A stretch of 64,000 nucleotides of DNA, taken from the NCBI GenBank assembly GCA_963930775.1, contig OZ005697.1:744001-808000 (forward strand), given 5' to 3'. The position numbers and the translations under genes were made by a program. Source of the stretch: Cliona cf. orientalis (lineage: Eukaryota; Porifera; Demospongiae; Clionaida; Clionaidae). This document shows positions 12,501 to 23,744 of the stretch, in pieces; the first letter of the stretch is position 1, and every line of letters begins with the position of its first letter. The notes under the pieces are model-generated. The model made no database searches. It saw only the letters and a program-made list of their open reading frames with translations, and was not told where the DNA came from.

Positions 12501-15500
12501 TACTAGGTGGAGGTCACGTCCGGGTCAACCGGCTCAAGCCGCGCGCCCCAATATACACGTATACGGAGCATGCGCAGTTTGTCGATCGATGTGTCCTAGT
12601 TCGAATTATGGCGGGTACAGTAGCGAGGTGTAATATTTTTCATGAGGGACGAGGGATGTAGTCTCTAAGTTTTTCATTACGTCCAGAGTCCCAATCAACA
12701 AATCGATTCGGCCTCGTGATGAGGTAATTGTGGTGAAATGATGATGAAACCTATGAGGTAATTGCTGTGAAACTGTTTCAAAATGTTTAGCGCGCATGAA
12801 AGGTTGTTGGGACCCAGAATTCGAACCTAGCATAGAAGAGATCGTGGACTATCCGATGATACTATTATGGCGTTTCTCTAAGTTCGCTTTCTCTAGCGAG
12901 CTCGCTTTCAGGGCAAGGGGATTTCCCTATTCAGTTGAGCACATGGCAGGTGAAGGTCAACCGGCTCAAGCCGTGTGCCCCAATATTGTACGCGTATACG
13001 GAACATGCGCAATTTGTCAATGTGTCCTAGTTCGAATTTATGACGGCGTATTCATGAGGGACTCTGGACGTAGTTTCTAAATTTTTCATTATGCACTCAG
13101 TAACAATTTACTTTTTTGCGGTTATTAGGTAATTATGAGGTAATCTATGAGGTAATTATGAGAAAATTCAGGGCCTCGATGGAGCCCTTCTTGGACTTGA
13201 AATTCGGTGAAATATGTAGAGTATCTTGCGCATGTATCCAGCAAATACCTTACCAACAGCGTGTTGCCTTCTCTGACGAGCAGTGACGGCTGAACTTCAC
13301 GCATTCTTTAGGCTGATGTAATTCTGTGGATATTTATAGATAGCCCTGCGCTATATATAGCACGCACTATGAGCAGCGTGCCGCCGGACCAATCTAGCTG
13401 TACTGTGCTGTTGAGTTATTCTTATTCTTAGCTTTGAAAATTTTCACTATCGAGGTCCAGAGATACTCTCAGCTGCAGATTCCCGAGGCTAGTCTGCGAC
13501 TGAGGCGCCGGCATCATACTGTACAGTGAAGTAAACCCACTATATCGATGACCTTTACCACATACACCATTTCAACTATGCAGCTACTGAGTGCATGGTC
13601 AAGTTTTGATATATAACAAAATGTAAATCACTATCTAAAGCCTTGAAGACAGTTTTAAATGTGAAAGCAAGTTGAAATCCATGAGAAAAAGAAAATCCAG
13701 CGCCATACCCCTCCCGTCCACCTCTCACACTTCTTGCAAATTGAGAAAACTCGTTTCTCAAAATAGCGACACCAAAAACAGTATTTATTGATACCAATTG
13801 GCTTCTTTCGCTGTTAAAACATTAGATCTACACAATTCATCTCTGTTTCAGCTTCAGATTTGGCCACAGTTCACACACACAAACATTTTAGCTACCAGCT
13901 ACACTCGCAAATGACATTCTTTTGAACGCGTGGCAGCATAATTGCATACCAAGGTCATGTGACTATAGCGTAAATGTGCGTCATGTCCAACCTCCTCTGC
14001 AGTGACATGCAAAGATCACCAGTAATGTCGTTGATTAATCAATGCATGTTTGCTTACTCATACAGAATGAGTACGGAGAGACGGCTTTGTTCGGTGCATG
14101 TCGAGGTAGACATACTGAAATAACAAGGATCCTATTAGATCTCGGGGCAAGTATTGACCTTCAAAATGCGGTTAGCCAATTATCCTTCACTCATCTGTTG
14201 AATGTATATTATGCATTTAAGGTTATGGGCACTGTCGTTCACAATATTCCATCGATCGGAGCAGGGCCAAGTATAGCACTTTTTCGAAAACTCGAAGATG
14301 GTGAATTGTCGGACAAGTTTTTGTCCTGTAGGGGCCGCCTTCAAGTGAGTCACATGGCAGCTGAGCAATAAATTTTTATATTTGCTTTCTGTTCGTGTAA
14401 CTCGACGGAGTTCAAACATTATACTTGGTCCTGTAGAGACTCGTAAGCTATGATTTCGTTCGTGTGTCATGTCATACAGGCTATTTGCCTTGGCAAAAAC
14501 TGACGCAGAAAATTGCAATACTTACCTGCGCTTGCAGACTGACAGCGGCAGGTTTGCTTTCGTTTTTGTGGACCATGGGACAGGCATCAGGAGAGCTACT
14601 TACCCGTGCCATAGATCATGTATACAAAACCGGGATTGGAAACTGCTCACGAAGGTTACGTAGTCTATATGATCTATGCCTGTGCCTAGAGTGTGCAAAA
14701 AACGTGGAAAAAACTGGAACATAACTGCCTCATTTATTACCCTGCGCGCATGCGCAAGGGGTAAAGCAATCGGTTTGTATGTCTGTCGTCGTTGTCGGCA
14801 CGAAAATCGCCAGATCTCGCATTCTAGGTATCTATGCGTGCTGAAAGCACAACCAGTCGGTGGATATCGGTGAGAAACTGGTTTGTACGCGTTTCAAATT
14901 CCTCAAAAAGGCTTACTAGTGCTACAAATCATGCATTTTCTGTTCAACATGCCTGTAGTTTATCGACCACACCCACTCTTTTAGCATAATAGTATGCGGA
15001 TGCGACTGCGCATGCTCAAGCACTGTGTTGGAAAGGGTCGTCACATCATGAAACAGCTACATGTGTGCCTCATAGTCAGTGTTGCAATACGACGCTATAG
15101 TGGCTACAGAGCGTGCGGGGTATGTGCTCTACAGAGCTCTAGTTATTCATATAACGCCACGCTCGATCTCGATCCCCAAGTCACACTGGTTGGCAGACTC
15201 ACTCGCGTCCGCGAGTGGTCGCAGGACCCCAGGCGGGCTCCACCTGTACCGATTGTTCCTTGCCTGCGCTCTCTTACAGTAGTTGTAGGTATTAAACAAG
15301 GGGAAATACTAGGGAGAACTGAACAACACAAACATGCACACACTGTTTATACAGTCTATGACATAATGCAGGAAGTACTCATTTGCACAATGTTTCCTGT
15401 TCGCTACATTCATGTGAACTTTGACCATGTGTGGGTGGAACATTATCCTGTAACCTTAAGGTGAACTGTTTGTCTATCATTGCATTCAGCTTGGCAAAAC

Positions 15501-17567
15501 TTGTCTAATGCTGGCTAGTGAGAATGATGCTAGAGATGCTGTGAGTATTCTCCTAGAGGCTAAAGCTGATCCCAACATCACTGATGAGGTGAAACTCCAC
15601 TACCAGACACTGTTTGTACAATAGTAACTTGATGCATTATGTTACAGTATGGTGACACTGCCCTCCATCTGGCTGCTGTGAGGGGCGAAGTAGAAGTGAT
15701 CAACCTTTTGGTGAAGTATGGAGCAGCAGTGGACATCAGAGACAAGGTAGTCAGCTAAATGGAGTTCAGCATTGTAATATTGATCGTGTCTGAGTCAACT
15801 AGTGTACATATCATTGTATGGTCCGTTCTAAAATGCAGCTGAACATCCTAAAGCATTTACGTTGTTATACTATATACAACGAAAAATATTTTTCAGACGA
15901 TCATTTTTCTTATATAGTCCGTGTCATTACATGATGGATGCGCCTGGTTGCTATGAATGAGCCGCACTACAAGGCTCAGGATTGGTCAGAACTGTAGGGC
16001 CGTGTGCACAAAGAAGAGTGGCCTTATTAATGCCTCGGGCCATAGCTACAGCTAGAGACGCATTGTTGAACGATTGGCGCGAAAGCACCGCATGCTGGCG
16101 CTAGCCACCGAGCCTCGAGCGAAGCGAGAGGCAAGGTCTGTTCATACCTGTCAGTAGTCCGGTAGCAACGTTCGAGCAGAGTAAAAACGTTGCCATTGCA
16201 CGCTTAGTTGGAGCTGCTTGCTTTGCCAAGGGGTATGGCCTCTATAACTGCTTCCATCTACGCATGCGCACGGTACTAATGTTGCCCAGGCAGGATACTG
16301 CTTGTGCATGAACTATGTCCCTATGTTTTGTGAGCATGTACTGTTAATAGATAATCATACATGCTAGCCACATTATCCCATGATTGTGACATTAAATATA
16401 CTTGTTATAACTAATTATATTTGCATAATTCAGAATGGCTACACTTGTCTAATGTACGCCAGTTGGCGTGGCTTCACTGAGACTGTGAGTGTTCTCCTAG
16501 CGGCTAAAGCTGATCCCAACATCACTGATGAGGTGAAACTCCACTACAGCCACTGTTTGTACAATAGTAACTTGATGCATCATGTTACAGGATGGTAACA
16601 CTGCCCTCGATCTGGCTGCTGTGAGGGGTGAAGTAGAAGTAATTAACCTGTTAGTGAAGCATGGAGCAGCAGTGGACATCAGAGAAAACGTAGTCAGTTA
16701 ATGGAGTTTAGCATTGTGATATTGATCATATCAGAGTCAACTAATGTACATGTCATTGTGTGGTCTGTTCTAAAATGCAGCTGAACATCCTAAAGCATTT
16801 ACATTGTTATACTATGAACCTTTGACATGCTTGACCATCTCCCCAGTAGCTGCATAGTGAAATGGTGCATGTGGTAAAAGGTCGTCAATAGAATGCGTAC
16901 ACATCGATCGATGCTCCCTCAGAATTCGAAATCATGGAGATGGCGTCTAAGATCGCCTCGTGACAATGATGCGTACTATACATAGCGCAAAGATGTGCAT
17001 AATAATAATATTATTATGTACCAATAGTAGCCTGTGCTATTATAAACCATAGTGTTATTTTGTTTCTGTCATAATGCTATTCTTCCCCACTTCTAGCATA
17101 AACTAACAGCCTTGGAGATCGCTACATCTTTTGGCAAAGAAGCTGCGTGTGGGGTCCTGGAGCAGTACACCACACAAGATACAACTCACCAAGGCGAGCC
17201 AGCAGCTGTGGTTTCAGTGGTTTGTCAACCAACCATTGGAGTGGGCATTATAGTGGCCACAATTACCTATAATTGTAAGGAAAGTAATGACAAGGGACTT
17301 CCCCATTGAATCCCCAACACATGACCTCTTCTACCCTGCCCCCTCCTCCCTCTCACACACACATGAAACTTACTTATTCGTATATAATCTAATTTTAGGA
17401 GCAAAAAGAGTCAATTTTCTGGAGGCTCCTTTAATAGTATGTTGGAGAGAACATTTCTGAAAGAGCGAGTGAAGAAGAGAGATGAGCTACAGGAGGAGAA
17501 TCGCCTCAAAGAACTTCAAAATAGACCAGGACAAATTATAGGGACAGCCCCTCCACCAGAGAAGTAA
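9530..17567 (+). CDS. Death-domain/ankyrin-repeat protein, array copy A (3' end damaged)
   Basis: Putative cytoplasmic signalling adaptor or receptor. Exons: 9530-9869 (death domain, 'EWHDLGLHLGLPESILKLI' core), 9965-10674 (unrecognised ~235-aa domain), then 33-35-codon ankyrin exons 11912-12010, 14066-14170, 15490-15588, 15648-15746, 16434-16532 and 16591-16689, and a tail exon from 17097. It has two fewer ankyrin exons than copy C. Start could be 9530 or 9536; copies B and C use the equivalent of 9536. Relative to B and C the tail exon has lost 8 bp (around 17180) and its donor reads GC (17194) instead of GT. The last exon (17400-17567) also carries small insertions, so the ancestral stop at 17565-17567 is out of frame. 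Readthrough would stop at 17309; use of the GC donor would stop at 17460. Likely expressed but C-terminally altered. The first-exon domain is clear; function is inferred. Confidence 0.75.
10881..10936. mobile_element. 56-bp hairpin insertion with 9-bp target-site duplication
   Basis: Near-perfect palindrome with TAGTCTCGTGACCCAGCC at one end and its complement at the other, around a short loop. It is flanked on both sides by the direct repeat CCAGAAATC (10872-10880 and 10937-10945). A related sequence at 16840-16965 lacks the hairpin. It shares terminal TAGTCTCGT and the 9-bp duplication with the 651-bp element at 43568. Confidence 0.75.
11405..11819 (-). mobile_element. MITE-like element (family G, copy 1) in copy A intron 2
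   Basis: About 415 bp with 15-bp inverted ends (TACGTCCAGAGTCCC / GGGACTCTGGACGTA). Inverted relative to copies 2 and 3 at 12242 and 12679. Contains repeated TCATCATAG-like steps near its right end. No coding capacity. Confidence 0.65.
12242..12661 (+). mobile_element. MITE-like element (family G, copy 2) in copy A intron 3
   Basis: About 420-bp diverged copy in opposite orientation to the one at 11405. Its left end reads TACATCCCGAGTCCC. It carries the same internal blocks (GTTTCAAAATGTTTAG, GGTCAACCGGCTCAAGCCG). Confidence 0.6.
12679..13072 (+). mobile_element. MITE-like element (family G, copy 3) in copy A intron 3
   Basis: About 394 bp with perfect 15-bp inverted ends TACGTCCAGAGTCCC / GGGACTCTGGACGTA, directly following copy 2 in the same orientation. 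Beyond it, 13080-13440 is the inverted complement of 11030-11400. Confidence 0.65.
14738..15122. mobile_element. MITE-like element (family T, copy 2) in copy A intron 4
   Basis: 385-bp inverted homologue of the element at 5087-5460, ending TACCCTGCGCGC ... GCGTGCGGGGTA. It sits in the same intron (between ankyrin exons 4 and 5) as the copy C element at 25500. Confidence 0.6.
15862..16407. repeat. Dispersed repeat in copy A, homologous to 48996-49329
   Basis: The intron between ankyrin exons 15648-15746 and 16434-16532 contains a sequence whose outer parts match, in inverted orientation, the block at 48996-49329. Shared pieces include GGGCCGTGTGCACAAAGAAG and GTCCGTGTCATTACATGA. This copy holds ~200 bp extra in the middle. 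Non-coding mobile sequence of unassigned family. Confidence 0.55.
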
Positions 17568-17973
17568 CTAATAATTTTATTATTATTGAGATGTTGTTAA
17601 TTTGTATCATGTCATTAGTTAAAATTCTGTTTGTGCAAAATGTACTCCCTTTTTTCTTATACATACTTCAGTGTGTCACTTGATCAATGCATTAAGAAGT
17701 TACTAATCTTTACAACACAATGTCATGATGAATCGATGATATCCCAGACCCTTTCTATATACTTTTAAAATATTGTTATGCCGTATGCATGTAGCTATAT
17801 ACACCCTCCTGCTATTCAGTATATACATGTGCACTGATATTGCATGGGATTAAAAGTACTAGGAGTATTAGAATAATATATTATTATTATTATGTTATTG
17901 TACCATTAAATTTATTGAGCTATGTATGACATTGTATTGGTATTGTGTATAAGAAATCACAAAAATATGTACA
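17568..17973. other. Intergenic spacer between copy A and the first PPIL4 fragment
   Basis: AT-rich, with no ORF worth reporting. It is the degenerated 3' flank of copy A; similar sequence follows copies B (22737-22935) and C (27929-28253). Confidence 0.6.
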
Positions 17974-18600
17974 CTAGTGTCTGTGATATCTCTCTCTAGA
18001 CCTGTCCCTGCCTCGAGATTGTTTATGGCTGCTGCAATGATCCTCGTCTCTGCTCCTCGGCGATCGAGAACGTGAACGAGACCTCCTCCTCTTCTCTCTC
18101 CTCCATCGATCACCATCTCCCCCTCTCTCCCTCTCTCTCGAGTCCCTTCTTCTCCTTCCCTCTCTCTCCCTCTCACTGCCTCCTCTCCTATCATCGCGGC
18201 TTCTATGCCCACCTTCTCTCTCCCTTTCACTCCGGCTAGACTTTCCATCTGAGCTTCTTGACTTCTCTTTCAGGCTTCTCATGTTTCTCTCTTGTTCCTT
18301 ATCTTCTTCCATGAATCTCTTACTCTGCTTCTTCTTTGATAGATTCCCCTCTTTCGGTACCGCACGTCCTTCATCAAACACCATTTTGTAGCCATTGTTT
18401 TTATTTCTTCGGGTTTTAATATCTTCTGACTCTAACCTCTTCCTGATGCCCTTCACTTTGGCTAGGGACTGGATAAAGTCGACGTGTATGCGTCGATCGT
18501 CGATCAGTACGTTATCCATCTTGAAATAAGCATTCATGCAATCATCTTCGTTCTCAAACTCGATGAAAGCGTACTGACATGCTGAAGGGAATCGCCAGTT
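17974..18600 (-). pseudogene. PPIL4 3' fragment 1 (second half of RRM plus RS-rich tail)
   Basis: Reads as the C-terminal part of PPIL4 at 28254-29227: '[12 protein letters not shown]', '[15 protein letters not shown]', then the basic Arg/Ser/Glu-rich tail. It lacks the cyclophilin domain and the RRM RNP2 half. The frame stays open to 18720 with unrelated residues upstream, giving a chimeric 248-aa ORF starting only 76 bp from copy B's ATG and divergent from it. Left behind by the tandem duplication that made the array. Whether it is transcribed cannot be told. Confidence 0.8.
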
Positions 18601-18731
18601 ACTCCTGGTATTGCCTAAATTAGTGATGTGCGCTACGAACTTCTGAGCATGCGCACTCGCTACGTTGTGGTAATTCCGCAAACGAGCCCCACCCACGGCC
18701 ACAAACCGAGTGTGACACAACTATGATGTGA

Positions 18732-18741
18732 GGGGAATCCC
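18732..18741. promoter_or_regulatory. kappaB-type site upstream of array copy B
   Basis: GGGGAATCCC, 55 bp before the copy B ATG, within the shared context ATGATGTGAGGGGAATCCCA seen before copy C as well. Confidence 0.45.
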
Positions 18742-18796
18742 AGTAATTAAAGGCTTACACGCAGCTAGCCACACGGGGTATCATTGAAATCTAGCC

Positions 18797-21700
18797 ATGT
18801 CTGATCGTCCTAGCACTCTTAGGCTTCAGCACATCTTGATCGCGGTGACAGATGTCGCCACAGAGTGGCATGATCTAGGAATTCACCTAGGTCTGCCAGA
18901 ATCCATCCTCAAACTGCTCCAGCCCGGACATCGAGGGTCACCTACGAATGATGGTGTCCAAGTGGCTGAACTATGACCCCGAGGCCAGCTGGGACAAGCT
19001 GGCAAACGCCTTGAACATTAGGCCACTGTAACTTGATTCCTTGTTTCCCGTCACCCGCCCGCATGCTTATTTTGTAGCCGCCTCAAAATTCATTATGCAT
19101 TGCTACAGCAAGCCAGCTAGTCATGCTCCTTGTAAACCACAGGATGTGGGCAAGGTTTAGTGGTTTAATACATAATGATATTCATACATAATGAATAATG
19201 AATAATGACCGCCCGCCCGCATGCTCTCCAGGCATAGGAGAGGACGGGAAACAAGCATTTAAGTTACGGTGGCCTTATGGGAAAGAATACGATAGCTTCA
19301 AACATCAGAAGCAAATATGTGGGAGCTGCTGCTACTGCTCTCAATGTGACTAATACCACTTTCGACGATGACTCTAAGACACGTATGTTCAAATATCAAT
19401 ATTACTCAAAAATTATAGTGTGCATATGTTGCAACCGCTTGAGTTCAATTTTAATAATATACGTGCAGGCCAAGAAATAAATCGAAATATTCTCCAAACG
19501 ATCAAGTGCCAATTCGCTTCTCTCCAGCTGAAAGTACGAACAGCCATGGAAACAAAACCAGTCAAAATAGATGACGTCCATCAATTTTTAGTGGCTTCAT
19601 TTCAGGGCGACTGCTCTATCCCTGAAGCTCCTGACCTCACTAAGCTGTTCAACTTCATAACTGAGGCTAAGCTCTGGCGCTATGATCACTATGTGCCCCT
19701 GCAACAACTCGCTCAACAGTTTCTTCATGATGATGAGCAAGTGAGAAAGCATATCACTGATTATAAGAACCAGCTCTCTGGTTTCTGTACTACCACAAAG
19801 ATTGTCGATTTTGTCAATCTATCTGAGCTGGAAGAGCTTGAAGAAGATGACCCTCAACAATGTTTTGCTCCAGAGAAATACATTAAGAAGGATTATCGCA
19901 CGCTTAAACTTAAGCTGAAGGTGAAGAACATTACTGAGTTGACGCTCGGCTACGTGAATACACTCTGGCAATCGTTTGCAGAGGAATTTGGCCTCCCCTC
20001 TCTCACAGCTGTCATTGATAAGATCATCGACGGTAGTCTTGTCATTTCCTGGCTGATCCTGCCCCACATTACTGACAAAATCCGAGCATCCTTCTCAAAG
20101 GCTCTCAGGTTCTACCAGCGACATGGCATTGTTGAAGTTCACATTGATAACGACCTACTCTATGATGAGAAGTGGATTGTGAGTGTTTATGCACAGTCTA
20201 GATTTTTAGGTCATAGTTGGAATTACATCAAAAATTAAAGTTATAACTTTTCAGCCCAATAGTGTGTGTATCAAACAAACTACATAAATAGAGATACTGA
20301 ATATGCACATTAAAAATATTATATTATGATGCTATCATCCTTTTATTTCATAGGCTGGCTCTACACCACTGTACCAAGCTAGCTTCATGGGCAACACCAG
20401 TGAAGTAAAAGAGTTGTTAGAGGGCGGAGCTGATGTGAATGAACGGAACAATGTAAGAGTATCCTATGTATGACACTATTGCATGAGATTCCGAGTTAAA
20501 TAACAACTGACTAAAATGACCTATACTTGTAGACAACTTAATTCTCATCCCCCCTTGATTTCTGCCCACATGTATTTCCATCAGTACCAGCACAAATTTT
20601 GGAGTGCCGAACTTATTATTTGACGACCATTTTCCATCAAACGACCATTTCCAGCCTCCTGCCGTCATCAGTTTTTAGGCTCAGGAATAATGAATTAATT
20701 TGGAGTGGTCTTACCTTCATATCTGCCTAGATTCCATCCCAGTGACATGCAAATATCATCAGTAATGTTATTGATTAATCAATGTTTCTTACTTATACAG
20801 AATGAGTATGGAGATTCGGCTTTGTTTGGTGCATGTCGAGGTAGACATGCTGAAATAGCAAGGATCCTGTTAGATCTTGGGACAAGTATCGACCTTCAAA
20901 ATGAGGTTAGCCATTGAACCATCCTTTTCTCACCTGTTGAATGTATAATATTGTGCTGCATTATGCATTCGTGAATTTTATAATTTTATCTTGGCGAGCT
21001 GTTTGTCTATCATTCAGCTTGGCGAGACCTGTCTAATGCTGGCAAGTATGAATGATGCTAGAGATGCTGTGAGTATTCTCCTAGCGGCTAAAGCTGATCC
21101 CAACATCACTACTGAGGTGAAACTCCACTACGTATACAGCCACTGTTGTTTATACAATAGTAACTTGATGCATTATGTTACAGGATGGCACGTGACAATG
21201 CCCTCCATCGGGCTGCCCTAAGGGATCATGTAGAAGTAATTAGCCAATTAGTGAAGCATGGTGCAGCAGTGGACATTAGAGGCAAGGTAGCCAGCTAACT
21301 AAAATTAAAATGGAGTTTGGGGTGACTCATAATAATTATTATTGTGATACTGATCGTGTCAGAGTCAGCTTGTGTACATGTGTAGTCTGTTCTAAATTTT
21401 AATTATTATACGTGTAGCTGAACATTGATCCAAAGGCATTTAATATTTGCATGATAAATTACCATTGTCTGTATGTTTCAGGATGGCTTGACTGAGTGTT
21501 CTCCTAGCGGCTAAAGCTGATCCCAACATCACTGATGAGGTGAAACTCCACTATAGCCACTGTTTGTACAATAGTAACTTGATGCATTATGTTACAGCGT
21601 GGTTTCACTGCCCTCCATGAGGCTGCCTTGAGTGGTAAAGTAGAAGTAATCAACTTATTAGTGAAGCATGGTGCAGCAGTGGACATCAGAAACAAGGTAG

Positions 21701-22736
21701 TCAGCTATCTAACTGGAGTTTGTGATGACTTACATTGTGACATTCATCATGTCAGAGTCAACAGTTACTAGTGTACATGGGTGGTCTATTCTAAATTAGC
21801 ATGCATGTAGCTGAACATCCCTAGGCATTTATTAATTCTGCATGATAATTATTAATAATATTATACATTGTTTATCATTCAGGATGGCGTAACTAGTTTA
21901 ATGTATATCAGTTTTCATGGCTTCACTGAGACTGTGAGTATTCTCCTAGCAGCTAAAGCTGATCCCAACATCACTGCTGAGATGAAACTCCACTACAGCC
22001 ACTGTTTGTACAATAGTAAGTTAATGCATTACATTACAGGATGGTCTCACTGCCCTCCATTATGCTGCTGCGGGGGATGAAGTAGAAGTAATCAACCTCT
22101 TGGTGAAGCATGGAGCAGCAGTGGACATCAGAGGAGGCAAGGTATTAAACTTCATATACATCCTGCAGATAGTACTGTGACACTGTACTGACTATAGCAC
22201 TGTATCAACTATAATAGAATCCTTCCTCTCCTCTAGCATAAACTAACAGCCTTCGAGTTGGCTAGGGCTTTGGGCAAAGAAGCTGCATGTGGGATACTTG
22301 AGCAGTACACCACTCAAGATACGAAGACAGAACTCACTGAGGTGAGCTGGCAACTGTGGTTTCAATGGTTTATCAACCAACTATTGGAGTGGGCAGTTAT
22401 TATTATTCATGGTTATAGTGGCCACAACTAGTCTGGAAGTAATGATAAAGGGCTCCTCAATACATGATCTCTCCCTCCCTCCCACTCCTCTCTCACACAC
22501 AGTGAAACTTACTCATGCACATAATAATCTAATTTCAGGAGCAAAAAGAGTCAATTTACCAGAGGCTCCTTAATATGGCGGAGAGAATGTTTCTGAAGGA
22601 ACGAGTGAAGAAGAGAGAAGAGTTGCAGAAGAGTCATCATCTCAAGAAGCTTCAAAATAGACCAGGACAAATTATAGGGACAGCCCCTGCGCCAGAGAAT
22701 CGAAGTAACTATAATTATCATAGAGATGTGACTTAG
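18797..22736 (+). pseudogene. Death-domain/ankyrin gene, array copy B (pseudogene)
   Basis: Same exon plan as copy C: 18797-19382 (death-domain exon), 19469-20178 (unrecognised domain, open), ankyrin exons 20354-20452, 20801-20905, 21018-21116, 21184-21286, 21482-21539, 21598-21696, 21883-21981 and 22040-22141, tail exons 22237-22341 and 22539-22736. Lesions: a 5-bp deletion near 18916 shifts the death-domain frame to an early stop; a 254-bp MITE (19021-19274) splits the same exon; exon 21184 has 4 extra bp and an in-frame TGA; exon 21482 has lost 41 bp of its 99; the donor after 21981 reads AT instead of GT. The 710-bp exon 2 and several ankyrin exons remain open, so decay is recent. Confidence 0.88.
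19021..19274. mobile_element. PIF/Harbinger-like MITE in the copy B death-domain exon
   Basis: 254-bp insertion absent from copies A and C. Inverted ends are GGCCACTGTAACTTGATTCC / TTAAGTTACGGTGGCC, and GTTTCCCGTC / GACGGGAAAC further in. It is flanked by TTA on both sides (19018-19020 and 19275-19277). A 3-bp TTA/TAA duplication is characteristic of PIF/Harbinger elements. The uninterrupted sequence in copy C reads AACATTATGGGAAAG, giving the empty site. Confidence 0.88.
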
Positions 22737-22935
22737 TTGTTAGTAATACTTTCATGTCATTAAATTTTGTTTATGCAAAACATACTCCCTTTTCAGTGTG
22801 TCACTCGATCATCATATGCACATGCACAGTATAATATATACATTATTATTATTTGCCAATGCAACCACAGCACTGCATAATAATTATTAATATATTATAT
22901 ATACCAGGGACTATACATTATCTTTCAAGATAATA

Positions 22936-23566
22936 TTATGGTACACTAGTATCTGTGATATCTCTGTCTAGATCTGTCCCTGCCTCGAGATTGTGACTGC
23001 TGCGATGATCCCTGTCTCTGCTCCTCGGCAACCGAGAACGTGAACGAGACCTCCTCCTCTTCTCCTCTCTCCTCCGTCGATCACCATCTCCTTCTCTCTC
23101 CCTCTCTCTTGAGTCCCTCCTTCTCCTTCCCTCTCTCTCCCTCTCACTGCCTCCTCTCCTATCATCGCGGCTTCTATGCCCACCTTCTCTCTCCCTTTCA
23201 CTCCGGCTAGACTTTCCATCTGAGCTTCTTGACTTCTCTTTCAGGCTTCTCATGCTTCTCTCTTGTTCCTTATCTTCTTCCATGAATCTCTTACTCTGCT
23301 TCTTCTTTGATAGATTCCCCTCTTTCGGTACCGCACGTCCTTCATCAAACACCATTTTGTAGCCATCGTCTTTTAATATTTCTTCGGGTTTATCTTCTGA
23401 CTCTAACCTCTTTCTGATGCCCTTCACTTTGGCTATAAAGTCGACGTGTATGCGTCGATCGTCGATCAGTAGCTACGTTATCCATCTTGAAATAAGCATT
23501 CATGCAATCATCTTCGTTCTCAAACTCGATGAAAGCGTACTGACATGCTGAAGGGAATCGTCAGTT
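22936..23566 (-). pseudogene. PPIL4 3' fragment 2
   Basis: Second remnant of the PPIL4 3' half, downstream of copy B. Homology to 28254-29227 ends at the same place as fragment 1 (the junction near TACTGACATGCTGAAGGGAA). A deletion before 'KVDF' and a 4-bp insertion (AGCT near 23469) break the RRM frame. The RS-rich tail is open but ends in another frame (...DITDTSVP). Confidence 0.82.
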
Positions 23567-23700
23567 ACTCCATAAGCCTAAATTAGTGATGTGCGCTACG
23601 AACTTCTGAGCATGCGCACTAGCTACGTTGTGGTAATTCCGCAAACGAGCCCCACCCACGGCCACAAACCGAGCTCGAGCGTGACACAACTATGATGTGA

Positions 23701-23710
23701 GGGGAATCCC
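23701..23710. promoter_or_regulatory. kappaB-type site upstream of array copy C
   Basis: GGGGAATCCC, 34 bp before the copy C ATG; third occurrence of the same decamer at the same relative place. Confidence 0.5.
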
Positions 23711-23744
23711 AGTAAGGCTTACGGGGTATCATTGAAATCTAGCC

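Noticed and set aside
11473-13080. ORFs overlapping family G elements
   Set aside because: Same frame fragments recur because the elements are repeated; no transposase motif, so non-coding MITEs.
14180-15464. ORFs in copy A intron 4 (14180-14518, 14994-15464)
   Set aside because: They cross the family T element and simple intronic sequence; no homologous frame in the copy C intron.
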